Shown here: positions 7,794 through 14,884 of the stretch, one piece after another
Layout: every line of letters begins with the position of its first letter
Numbering within the stretch: the first letter of the stretch is position 1
Assembly: GCA_002502785.1 (NCBI GenBank)
Contig: DAQG01000043.1
Coordinates: 1 to 26,477 of the forward strand
Length of the DNA: 26,477 nt
From: Methanothrix harundinacea
GTDB lineage: Archaea; Halobacteriota; Methanosarcinia; Methanotrichales; Methanotrichaceae
Reading direction: 5' to 3'
Translations under genes and position numbers: made by a program
The notes under the pieces: model-generated
What the model saw: the letters and a program-made list of their open reading frames with translations, nothing else
What the model was told of the DNA's origin: nothing
The model's database searches: none

Positions 7794-8684
7794 ATGGCGA
7801 TCGCTTATCCGCGCCCTCCGGGGGATGGAAAGGTGAGGTGGGTCTCGACGGACTGGCTGAACGAGCACTTCGACGACGAAAATCTGATGATCCTGGACGT
7901 CCAGCCGAACATCCACGACTATATCACCGAACACATACCCGGCGCCGTCTACATGAGCGAGGGGCTTTTTCGCGTCTCTTTGAGGGGAAGACCCGGTGTC
8001 TACGCCCCAAAGGAGTCTCTCCAGATCATCTTCAGCCGCCTGGGCCTCGACCCCAATGTCCCCGTCGTAGTCTACACAGCCCCCGGACCTTACAGCCGCT
8101 GCGCCGCCGGAATGGGCGACGGCCTTGAGCAGACGATGGTATCCTACTCCCTGGCCCGATTCGGCCACGACAACGTCCTCGTCCTGGACGGCGGCTTTTA
8201 GAAGTGGAAGGCCGAGGGAAACAAGACCACCCGCGTCTTTCCGGATAAGGAAGGGTCCAGTTGCCGGGTTCAAGCCCGGGATGAGTACGCCGTGGAGTAC
8301 GAGGAGTTCAAAAAGATCAAGGATCGGGATGACGTTGTGCTTCTGGACGCAAGGCCCCCAAAGTTCTACGAGGGAGAAAGCCCCTGGTCGAAGCCCGGCC
8401 ACATCCCCGGAGCCGTAAATCTGCCCTGGAGGAGGCTGATGGACAAGGATAACCCGACCCTCCTTCGGCCCGAGGAGGAGATCAGGGCTGCCATCGAGGA
8501 GCTGAACATAACTTCCGACAAGACGGTGATCTGCTCCTGCGGGACTGGCAGGGAGGCGACCAACGAGTTCATCCTCTTCAAGTGGCTCCTCGGCTACCCC
8601 AAGGTGAGGCTCTACGAGGGCTCCTACACCGAGTGGACCTCTTACCCAGAAAATCCCACAGTCGTCGGCAAGAACCCCCGCTAG
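7794..8684 (+). pseudogene. Tandem-rhodanese sulfurtransferase gene interrupted by an in-frame TAG
   Basis: Two rhodanese domains lie in one frame, separated only by TAG at 8199-8201. The first (residues ~1-135) has LDVQPNIHDYITEHIPGAVYM and ends LDGGF just before the stop; it has no cysteine where the active-site loop belongs (VVVYTAPGPYSR), as usual for the inactive N-domain. The frame resumes KWKAEG, exactly what normally follows DGGF in this family. The second domain has LLDARP, HIPGAVNLPW and the catalytic loop CGTGRE (in VICSCGTGREA). An intact protein would be 296 aa, typical of thiosulfate/mercaptopyruvate sulfurtransferases. ATG 7794 is preferred over GTG 7782 because GAGGTGG (7779-7785) is 8 nt before it. 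If the TAG stops translation, only the inactive half is made. The downstream half has a GTG at 8292 with no good ribosome site. TAG also ends this gene, its downstream neighbour and uvrA, so it acts as an ordinary stop nearby. Confidence 0.8.
8199..8201 (+). other. Internal amber codon between rhodanese domains
   Basis: TAG replaces a variable residue in DGGF-x-KWKAEG. The flanking sequence is fully conserved in frame with no indel, so a single C-to-T change (CAG or another codon one base away) explains it. The alternatives are readthrough or a sequencing error. Confidence 0.85.
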
Positions 8685-8750
8685 AACCGAGTTTGGAAAA
8701 ACCTGAAAGACTATTGATCTCTGATAAATCTCTGAGGCAGAGTGTAATAC

Positions 8751-10118
8751 ATGCTATTCGAGAGGGTCGAATCGGAGGGGCTAGCCCACTACTCCTACAT
8801 AGTGGGAGACAGAAACGAGGCCGTGGTTATCGATCACCGGCGGGACTGCGAGGTTTACCCTAAGATGGCGTCAAAAGAGGGGATGCGCATCCGCCACGTC
8901 CTTGAGACCCACAGAAACGAGGACTACGTCGCGGGGTCTGTGGAACTATCCTACAGGACCGGGGCCGAGATCTGGCACGCCGACGGCCAGCTCGACTACA
9001 GGTACGGCCAGGCCGTCGAGGACGGCATGGTCTGGAAGGTCGGAAGGTACGAGATCGAAGCGATCTCCACCCCCGGCCACACCCCGGGCTCGATGAGCTA
9101 CCTCCTCCGGGACGTAGGCGGCGATCCCTGGATGGTATTCACCGGAGACGCCCTCTTCGCCGGGGACCTGGGCAGGGTCGACCTCTTGGGGATGGACCGG
9201 GCCGAGGAGATGGCCCGCCACCTCTACGACTCCATCTTCAACAGGCTCCTTCCCCTGGGAGACGAGGTTATAGCGTGTCCAGCCCACGGCGCGGGATCGG
9301 TCTGTGCCGCCTCCATAGCCGACCGGAAGTGGACGACCTTTGGCATCGAGCGAAAGCAAAACCCCAAGATTCAGGTTGCGGGAGAGGAGGAATTTGTCGC
9401 CAGAATGGCGGTGGAACTGGAGAGGCCCCCCTACTTCAGGGAGATGGAGCGGCTGAACCTGGAGGGTGCGCCCCTTCTCTGCACCGTCCCCGATCCCGTC
9501 CCCCTCTCGCCGAAGGAGTTCGCAAAAGCGGCCGAGAAGGACGAGGTCCTCGACACTAGGATGGAGCTTGCGTTCGGGGCGGCCCACGTCCCGGGAGCCA
9601 TCAACATCTGGCTTGCTGGAGTTCCCAGCTTTGCGGGCTGGTTTTTGCCCCACGACAGAAAGGTGCTGCTGGTGGACGAGACCGGCGACCCGGATCTGGC
9701 GGTCCGGCTCCTCCGCCGGCTCGGCTACGACAACCTGTTGGGATACCTGGCCGGGGGCATGGTGGCATGGCACATGGGCGGCAAAGAGAGCAGGTCCGTG
9801 GCCACCGCCAACGTCCACGATCTCTGCGCCCGGCTGGACCGAGAGGAGAGGGAGTTGGCTTGGATCCTGGACGTCAGAAGCGCCGACGAGCAGGAAAAGT
9901 CGGGCAAGATCACGGGAGCCCACCACATCCACATAACCCAGCTCCCCCAGCGAATCGATGAGGTGCCGAGGGACCGGCCTGTCTACATCTTCTGCGGAAG
10001 CGGCCTTCGCTCCATGGTGGCCGCCTCGATACTCCAGAGGAATGGGTGGGAGAAGACAACCGTGATCCTCGGCGGCCTTGCAGGCTGGTCCTCGGCCACC
10101 TGTCCCGTGGTCAGGTAG
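8751..10118 (+). CDS. MBL-fold/rhodanese fusion, persulfide dioxygenase type, 455 aa
   Basis: Residues ~1-230 form a metallo-beta-lactamase fold of the ETHE1/glyoxalase II branch. Visible motifs are ETHRNEDYVAG (52-62), STPGHTPGS (H110), TGDALF (D133) and CPAHGAGS (H179). Two rhodanese domains follow: ~250-345, with no cysteine at the catalytic place, and ~352-455, with the active loop CGSGLR (Cys415). ETHE1-type enzymes bind one iron through two His and one Asp, which would map to H54, H110 and D133. The usual HxHxDH is here HRNEDY, losing the residues not needed for iron in ETHE1. The family acts on persulfides, and the rhodanese part would move sulfane sulfur. It follows the broken rhodanese gene by 66 nt in the same direction, so the two may share a sulfur role. 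No strong ribosome site is seen; GAGG at 8733-8736 is rather distant. The exact reaction is inferred. Confidence 0.85.
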   Translation: MLFERVESEGLAHYSYIVGDRNEAVVIDHRRDCEVYPKMASKEGMRIRHVLETHRNEDYVAGSVELSYRTGAEIWHADGQLDYRYGQAVEDGMVWKVGRYEIEAISTPGHTPGSMSYLLRDVGGDPWMVFTGDALFAGDLGRVDLLGMDRAEEMARHLYDSIFNRLLPLGDEVIACPAHGAGSVCAASIADRKWTTFGIERKQNPKIQVAGEEEFVARMAVELERPPYFREMERLNLEGAPLLCTVPDPVPLSPKEFAKAAEKDEVLDTRMELAFGAAHVPGAINIWLAGVPSFAGWFLPHDRKVLLVDETGDPDLAVRLLRRLGYDNLLGYLAGGMVAWHMGGKESRSVATANVHDLCARLDREERELAWILDVRSADEQEKSGKITGAHHIHITQLPQRIDEVPRDRPVYIFCGSGLRSMVAASILQRNGWEKTTVILGGLAGWSSATCPVVR

Positions 10119-10135
10119 GATTTCGAAGAATATTT

Positions 10136-10170
10136 TCGATATCGTCTTGACTTCGACAGGTTGATATCGA
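10136..10170 (+). promoter_or_regulatory. Inverted repeat plus copy 2 of the TGACTTCGACAG motif
   Basis: TCGATATC (10136-10143) and GATATCGA (10163-10170) are perfect 8-bp arms around 19 nt. Inside lies ATATCG-TCT-TGACTTCGACAG (10139-10159), near-identical to 7691-7710. A TATA-like AAATAAAG follows at 10177-10184. The position just before the lipoprotein gene suggests an operator or activator site. Confidence 0.45.
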
Positions 10171-10202
10171 ATCTGCAAATAAAGTACCAAAGGGTGTTGT
10201 GG

Positions 10203-11348
10203 ATGAAGCTGAAACCACTTTTTCTTGTCATCGCCCTGATTCTTCTTTCGGGATGCGTCCAGAAAGAGATGCCTGAGCCAGGGGCGCCCGAGGATGAAGG
10301 GTCCGAGGGATGGAGGCCAGACGGCGTCGTCGAGGAAGGCGAGTACTTCGGAAGCACGACCTTCTACGGCCCCGAGAGTCACGGATATTCCGGGGGGGAT
10401 CTGGAGGTCTTCTGGACCTGTGACGACGAGTACCTCTACATGGCCCTCCGAGGCGAAACGACCGGCTGGATCTCGATAGGCTTTGACCCCCTCGAATGGA
10501 TGAAGGACGCAGATGTCATCATGGGTTCAGTCGACGGAAAGGTGGTCATAGTCGAGGACCAGTACTCGACCGAGAGCTACGGACCCCACCTGCCCGACGG
10601 GGACCTGGGCGGGACCGACGACATCCTGGAGTATGGCGGCCGGGAGAAGGACGGCCGGACGGTGATAGAGTTCAAGAGAAGGCTGGATACCGGTGACGAG
10701 TTCGACAAAGTCATCACTCCAAGCCAGGAGCTATCCGTCATCTGGAGCATGTCGGATTCAGGAAACCTCCAGGGCAGCCACAACGTCGCCCGGGCCGATG
10801 GGCGGCTCCGCCTCGGAGAGGAGGCAAAAAGCGCCCCCGAAGCCGCGGCCGCCCTCACTATGGATGAGCGGGACGGAATTCTCTTCATCCATGAGGAGGA
10901 GAGGATGGCCGAAGACCTCTACAAGGTGCTATACAAGAAAGCCAAGCTTCCCATATTCCTGAACGTCGCCGCCTCCGAGCAGATCCACATGGACTCGGTC
11001 CAGGTCCTGATGGACAGGTACGGCCTGGAGGGTCCGATGCCGGAAGAGGACGGTATTTTCGACAACAAGACCCTGCAGAAGATGTACGGCGACCTCCTGG
11101 CATCTGGCGAAAAGTCTCCTGAAGATGCCCTTAGGGCTGCGGCCCTGGTGGAGGAGACGAGCGTCCACGACCTGGAAAAAGAGATCAGCAAGACGGAGAA
11201 GCCGGATATCAGATCGATTTACGAAGGCCTCCTCGCAGGCTCAGAAAAGCACCTCAGATCCTTCACAAGAGCCCTCAAAGAGCTGGGTGTCGAGTACTCG
11301 CCCCAGGTACTGAGCCGGGAGGAGTACGATGAGATTGTAAAGGCATGA
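10203..11348 (+). CDS. Lipoprotein with DOMON-like and DUF2202 ferritin-like domains, 381 aa
   Basis: The N-terminus (MKLKPLFLVIALILLSGC) is a lipoprotein signal with a lipobox ending at Cys18, so the protein should sit on the outer face of the membrane. Residues ~35-205 resemble a DOMON-like beta-sandwich (LEVFWTCDDEYLYMALRGET, WISIGFDP, DVIMGSVDG, TVIEFKRRLDTGD), a fold known to bind haem or sugars. Residues ~218-376 match DUF2202, a four-helix ferritin-like domain. Acid/His pairs lie on each helix: HEEERMAEDLY, SEQIHMDSV, EETSVHDLE and SEKHLRSF, which could hold a di-metal site. ATG 10203 is chosen over a TTG 42 nt upstream because the signal peptide begins there and AGGGTG lies 6 nt before it. 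The protein may act in metal-dependent redox or stress defence; this is inference. Confidence 0.82.
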   Translation: MKLKPLFLVIALILLSGCVQKEMPEPGAPEDEGSEGWRPDGVVEEGEYFGSTTFYGPESHGYSGGDLEVFWTCDDEYLYMALRGETTGWISIGFDPLEWMKDADVIMGSVDGKVVIVEDQYSTESYGPHLPDGDLGGTDDILEYGGREKDGRTVIEFKRRLDTGDEFDKVITPSQELSVIWSMSDSGNLQGSHNVARADGRLRLGEEAKSAPEAAAALTMDERDGILFIHEEERMAEDLYKVLYKKAKLPIFLNVAASEQIHMDSVQVLMDRYGLEGPMPEEDGIFDNKTLQKMYGDLLASGEKSPEDALRAAALVEETSVHDLEKEISKTEKPDIRSIYEGLLAGSEKHLRSFTRALKELGVEYSPQVLSREEYDEIVKA

Positions 11349-11358
11349 GAAGTGTGCG

Positions 11359-11416
11359 GATGATGGGCGACGGGCGGCTTTAGCCACCTCTTTTCCTACG
11401 CCCGATCGCGACCATC
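11359..11416. terminator. Imperfect hairpin between convergent genes
   Basis: The gap between convergent genes carries partly complementary arms at 11359-11376 and 11399-11416, with perfect cores GATG/CATC and CGGGCG/CGCCCG, and a T-rich CTCTTTTCC in the loop. It could serve as a two-way terminator. Support is modest. Confidence 0.3.
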
Positions 11417-11430
11417 ACCCTTCTGACCTG

Positions 11431-11901
11431 TCATCTCTTTTTTCGAATCGGCCAGACGTAGCAGAGATCTTTCGGCTCGGTCCAGCCGAAGGCTGAGTAG
11501 TAATCCTGGTCCTTTCGGAGTAGGTTGGACCGATGAGAGGCGTGAAACTCCTCGGACCCAAACCACCAGGGCAAAAATCCCTCCTCCCTCGTCTCGTACT
11601 TGCGGCGCAGCTCTTCCAGCTCCGCACCTCCCATCTCCCGGTTTGCGGCCAAGATCTTCTCCTTGCAGGTGTCCCGATAGCCTCTCTTGATCCACTCCTC
11701 GCAGATCACGACGCCGTAATAGGCGAGAGCCTCGGGGTTTTTGGCCCACATCTTCCAGATGGGATGATTTCTCCAGCGGCTTTTTCCGTCCCGGCATATC
11801 CTCAGAAGGACGAGGGCCTCCGACCTCTGTTTTCCGAGCCTCTGTCTGTCCAGCACCTCGACAGACTTCTTGAAATCCGGGTAGGGGAGAAACGTCTGCA
11901 T
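11431..11901 (-). CDS. MSMEG_6728-type conserved protein, 156 aa
   Basis: The opening MQTFLPYPDFKKSVEVLD, then RLGKQRSEAL, the WRNHPIWKMW block and CEEWIKRGYRDTC fit a compact family seen in actinobacteria and archaea as MSMEG_6728-type, with no established function. The protein is rich in Trp, Arg and Tyr and ends with a basic tail (WPIRKKR). Sequence HASHRSNLLRK near residue 120 may be part of a conserved basic site. The ATG is supported by AGAGGA 7 nt upstream and a TATA box at the right distance. It is convergent with the lipoprotein gene and separated from the next upstream gene by 246 nt, so it is its own unit. A nucleic-acid role is conceivable from the charge pattern, but I would not claim it. 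Confidence 0.68.
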   Translation of the reverse strand: MQTFLPYPDFKKSVEVLDRQRLGKQRSEALVLLRICRDGKSRWRNHPIWKMWAKNPEALAYYGVVICEEWIKRGYRDTCKEKILAANREMGGAELEELRRKYETREEGFLPWWFGSEEFHASHRSNLLRKDQDYYSAFGWTEPKDLCYVWPIRKKR

Positions 11902-11953
11902 ATGTCAATCCTCTGAGATCAGGCTTTGCTACCGCTTGTGATGTGATGGTCCA

Positions 11954-11966
11954 AACTATAAAGGCG
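11954..11966 (-). promoter_or_regulatory. TATA box for the MSMEG_6728-type gene
   Basis: On the minus strand the sequence reads GCCTTTATAGTTTGG. Its centre is ~58 nt before the ATG, giving a predicted start near 11934 and a leader of ~33 nt that holds the AGAGGA ribosome site. Confidence 0.5.
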
Positions 11967-12147
11967 CTGTCGGTGTTTAATTCTGGAAGCAGGCCTTGTG
12001 GCCGAGGAGTAAAGGATGAGATCGAGAATCGGGCCGTCGAGAAGGGTTATTGCCGCTCGTGGACCATTTCTACCAGTAGACTTTGATGGTCGGTGAAATT
12101 TCAGGAATTTTGACGAGATCGTCACAACTGTTGAGCCGCATATCCCG

Positions 12148-13560
12148 TTATGAGTTGTGGGTCAGGTACTCGTGGATCGATCTTGCGGCCCTCCGGCCTG
12201 CGCCCATCGCCTGGATCACCGTCGCTGAGCCGGTTACGATGTCACCTCCGGCCCATACCCCTTCAATGCTCGTCTTTCCCGTGTCGGGGTCCGCCTCGAT
12301 ATATCCCCACTTGTTCAGCTTCAGCCCTTCGGTGGATCGGGTCAGCAGGGGGTTTGCGTCGGTCCCGACGGCTATTATGACGAGGTCGCAACTGATCTCA
12401 AACTCAGAGCCCTCGATTGCTACCGGCCTTCGCCTGCCCGAGGCGTCCGGCTCGCCAAGCTCCATCTTGATGCACTCCATCCCCACCACTCGGCCCCTGT
12501 CGTCGCCCAAAAATCGGATCGGGTTTGTGAGCAGAAGAAACTCGATCCCCTCCTCCTCGGCGTGGTGGATCTCGGCGGCCCGGGCCGGCATCTCCTCCCG
12601 GGACCGGCGGTATACTATCCGTACCGTATCGGCACCTAGCCGCATCGCGGTCCTGCCCGAGTCCATGGCAACGTTTCCCGCCCCCAGGACGGCGACGTTT
12701 TTGCCTTTGGGGATGGGGGTATCGTACTCGGGAAACAGGTAGACTTTCATCAGGTTTGCCCGGGTCAGATACTCATTTGCGGACATTATCCCCACCAGGT
12801 TTTCGCCCGGTATGTTCATGAATTTGGGGAGGCCCGCCCCGACCCCTATGAATACGGCGTCGTACCCCTCCTCAAATAGTTCGTTGATGGTGACAGTCCT
12901 TCCGACGACAGTGTTGCACTCGATCTCTGCGCCCTGTCTCTCGAGAGATTCGACCTCGTCGGCGACGATATCCTTCGGCAGCCGAAACTCGGGAATCCCG
13001 TAAACGAGAACACCTCCGGGCTTGTGGAGTGCCTCAAAGATGGTGACCTGGTGCCCTTTGGCCATCAGATCCGCAGCGGCGGTCAGGCCCGCAGGTCCCG
13101 ACCCTACGATCGCCACCTTCTTTCCGGTCGGCACGAGCCTCGGCGAAGCTTCCTCGATCCCCTTCTCGCGAGCGAAGTCGGCGGCAAACCTCTCGAGGTT
13201 TCCTATGGCGATAGGCCGTCCTTTCTTCATGAGGACGCACCTTCCTTCACACTGGTTCTCCTGGGGACAGACCCGACCACAGACTGCCGGCAGCCGGTTC
13301 TTCTCCCATATCTTTTTGATTGCCTCGTCGAACTTCTCCTCTTTTATGAGCTGGATGAAGGCGGGAATATCGATCTCCACGGGGCAACCTTCAACGCAAG
13401 AGGGCGATTTGCACTGCAAGCATCGGGACGCCTCTTTCACCGCCATCTCTGGGGTGTACCCGAGAGGAACCTCCTCGAAGTTTCTCCTCCTATAATCCGG
13501 TTCCTGCTCGGGCATGGCAACCCGGGTCTTCTTCTCAGTTACTGCCTCGTTTCCCGCCAT
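12148..13560 (-). CDS. GltA/NfnB-type NAD(P)-dependent FAD iron-sulfur oxidoreductase, 470 aa
   Basis: The N-terminal part carries two iron-sulfur cysteine sets, C47-C50-C55-C59 (RCLQCKSPSCVEGCP) and C94-C98-C104-C108 (CGRVCPQENQCEGRC). A FAD dinucleotide fold (VAIVGSGPAGLTAA, ~150-163), an NADPH-type fold (VAVLGAGNVAMDS, ~289-301) and the C-terminal FAD motif WAGGDIVTGSATVIQAMGAG follow. Length and order fit the small-subunit glutamate synthase-like proteins called GltA, SudA or NfnB. It follows the NfnA-like gene by 73 nt on the same strand. That pairing is the arrangement of NfnAB/SudAB, which links NADH, NADPH and ferredoxin. No glutamate synthase large subunit is nearby, so a stand-alone glutamate synthase role is less likely. 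The start is preceded by GGTGGAG. Confidence 0.88.
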   Translation of the reverse strand: MAGNEAVTEKKTRVAMPEQEPDYRRRNFEEVPLGYTPEMAVKEASRCLQCKSPSCVEGCPVEIDIPAFIQLIKEEKFDEAIKKIWEKNRLPAVCGRVCPQENQCEGRCVLMKKGRPIAIGNLERFAADFAREKGIEEASPRLVPTGKKVAIVGSGPAGLTAAADLMAKGHQVTIFEALHKPGGVLVYGIPEFRLPKDIVADEVESLERQGAEIECNTVVGRTVTINELFEEGYDAVFIGVGAGLPKFMNIPGENLVGIMSANEYLTRANLMKVYLFPEYDTPIPKGKNVAVLGAGNVAMDSGRTAMRLGADTVRIVYRRSREEMPARAAEIHHAEEEGIEFLLLTNPIRFLGDDRGRVVGMECIKMELGEPDASGRRRPVAIEGSEFEISCDLVIIAVGTDANPLLTRSTEGLKLNKWGYIEADPDTGKTSIEGVWAGGDIVTGSATVIQAMGAGRRAARSIHEYLTHNS

Positions 13561-13633
13561 AGCTCCACCATAATTCGAATATCAAGCATCAAATAATATT
13601 TGAAAGACGACCCGCTGCCGCGCTGCCGCCGGA

Positions 13634-14467
13634 TTACTGGTCCAGCCTGCACCTGTGAGCCTTTGAACTCGTCTTCTCCTCCGACTGATAAGCCCGAAGA
13701 CGCTGCATAAGCTGATCGAAATCCACCTTGTGCCCGTCGAACTCGGGCCCGTCGACGCAGGCGAACTTGTTCACCCCGTCGACGGAGACACGGCAGCCGC
13801 CGCACATCCCCGTCCCGTCAATCATGATGGGGTTCAGACTGACAAGGGTTTTTACTTTATATGGCTTTGTGATCTCGGTGACGAATTTCATCATCGGGAC
13901 GGGCCCTATGGCGACCACCAGGTCCACATTCTCCTCTTCGAGGACCCGCTTCAGGATGTCGGTGACGAATCCGTGGTGACCTCGAGATCCGTCGTCGGTG
14001 CAGACGAACAGCTCATTGGAGACGGCCCGCATCTCCTCCTCCAGGATGAGAAGGCCCTCCGTCCTTGCCCCTATGATCCCGACGACCCTGTTTCCGACCC
14101 GCTTCAGACCCTGAGCGATGGGGTGGAGCACAGCGATCCCGGTACCACCGCCGACGCAGACCACGGTCCCCACCTTCTCAAGGTGGGTCGGCTGGCCCAG
14201 GGGACCAATGGCGTCCTGGTATGAGTCGCCGACCTCAAGCCCCTTGAAGAGCTCCGTGGACCTGCCGACGACTTTGTAAATTACGGTTATGGTTCCACGT
14301 TCCGGATCCGAATCCGCCATGGTGAGGGGTATTCGCTCTCCTCTTTCGTCGGCCTTGAGGATCACGAACTGGCCCGGCTTTGCCTTCTGGGCGATCAGAG
14401 GCGCTTTGATCTCGTTTAGAATAACGGTGCCGTTGGCCATCTCCTTTCGCTTTACAATCTCAAACAT
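13634..14467 (-). CDS. NfnA/SudB-type ferredoxin-NAD(P) reductase subunit, 277 aa
   Basis: This is a ferredoxin reductase-like protein related to PyrK and the beta subunit of sulfide dehydrogenase. It has a FAD-binding barrel (residues 1-95, with KPGQFVIL and RIPLTMAD), an NAD fold (VVCVGGGTGIAVLHPIA, ~102-118), and a C-terminal [2Fe-2S] site with Asp217, Cys222, Cys225 and Cys237. The Asp-plus-three-Cys pattern is what I recall for Nfn small subunits. ATG 14467 is chosen over the farther 14497 start because GGAGG (14475-14479) lies 7 nt upstream and the family begins near MFEIVKRKE. It is the first gene of a two-gene operon with the GltA-type partner, under a strong TATA box. The likely role is reversible electron transfer, possibly bifurcating, between NADPH and NADH plus ferredoxin. 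Confidence 0.87.
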   Translation of the reverse strand: MFEIVKRKEMANGTVILNEIKAPLIAQKAKPGQFVILKADERGERIPLTMADSDPERGTITVIYKVVGRSTELFKGLEVGDSYQDAIGPLGQPTHLEKVGTVVCVGGGTGIAVLHPIAQGLKRVGNRVVGIIGARTEGLLILEEEMRAVSNELFVCTDDGSRGHHGFVTDILKRVLEEENVDLVVAIGPVPMMKFVTEITKPYKVKTLVSLNPIMIDGTGMCGGCRVSVDGVNKFACVDGPEFDGHKVDFDQLMQRLRAYQSEEKTSSKAHRCRLDQ

Positions 14468-14540
14468 GCCAAACCCTCCACCTTTCCATCTTTCCACAAC
14501 TTCCAGCCGAAACTAGCAGAACAACCTTTCGGCATAGATT

Positions 14541-14550
14541 ATTTATATAA
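14541..14550 (-). promoter_or_regulatory. TATA box of the nfnA-gltA type operon
   Basis: The minus strand reads GGTTATATAAATAATC, a near-ideal archaeal TATA element. It predicts a start near 14520 and a ~53-nt leader that includes the GGAGG site. Confidence 0.65.
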
Positions 14551-14554
14551 CCGA

Positions 14555-14569
14555 TGGCATATAATGCCA
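14555..14569. promoter_or_regulatory. Palindrome next to the operon TATA box
   Basis: TGGCAT-ATA-ATGCCA has perfect 6-bp arms and lies 4 bp upstream of the TATA box in the minus-strand sense. Here a regulator could block or recruit the basal factors. A half-site GGCATA recurs at 14531. Confidence 0.45.
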
Positions 14570-14833
14570 CCTCCGAGCAACTCCGCATTTTTTCTGATCA
14601 ATTTGTGGGCTTCAAGCTTCTTTTGATTCGCCTGCCAGAAGGACAGATCGGCCCCCAAAAAAGAATATTAGGGCCGAGATGGAGGCGATGATAGTGATTG
14701 CATGCCGTCAACACAACCCCAATTTAACCAGGTTTGTAGATCAGAGGAACGAGAGTTTGGCCAAAAACGATCGGTCGATGATGCGCGATCGTGCGTGATT
14801 GTGATACCGGCCCGATTCAGAGAAATCCGAAGC

Positions 14834-14864
14834 CTGCCCTCCCACCGAGAGGGTGGGAGGGCAG
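14834..14864 (-). terminator. Strong 13-bp hairpin downstream of the methyltransferase gene
   Basis: CTGCCCTCCCACC (14834-14846) and GGTGGGAGGGCAG (14852-14864) pair perfectly around a 5-nt loop, 20 nt past the stop of the minus-strand methyltransferase gene. There is no T-run after it, so it may be a 3'-end stabiliser or processing structure rather than a classic terminator. The rest of the interval 14570-14833 shows no gene. Confidence 0.5.
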
Positions 14865-14884
14865 CTCGCCGCGCAACGTTCGGA

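Noticed and set aside
8199..8201. Pyrrolysine codon as the explanation for the TAG
   Set aside because: Neighbouring genes end with TAG, no pyl genes or PYLIS-type structure were seen, and the position is variable in the family. A nonsense change or sequence error is simpler, though not proven.
8946..10382. Long open frame on the minus strand
   Set aside because: It lies antisense to the MBL-rhodanese gene, has low-complexity, Gly/Val/Pro-rich composition and no motif; GC-rich codon use explains its openness.
11919..12125. 68-codon minus-strand frame between two genes
   Set aside because: It overlaps the promoter of the MSMEG_6728-type gene, has no ribosome site and an amino acid mix typical of translated non-coding DNA.
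12148..13560. Stand-alone glutamate synthase small subunit
   Set aside because: The paired NfnA/SudB-type gene and the lack of a large subunit favour an Nfn/Sud complex; glutamate synthesis cannot be fully excluded.
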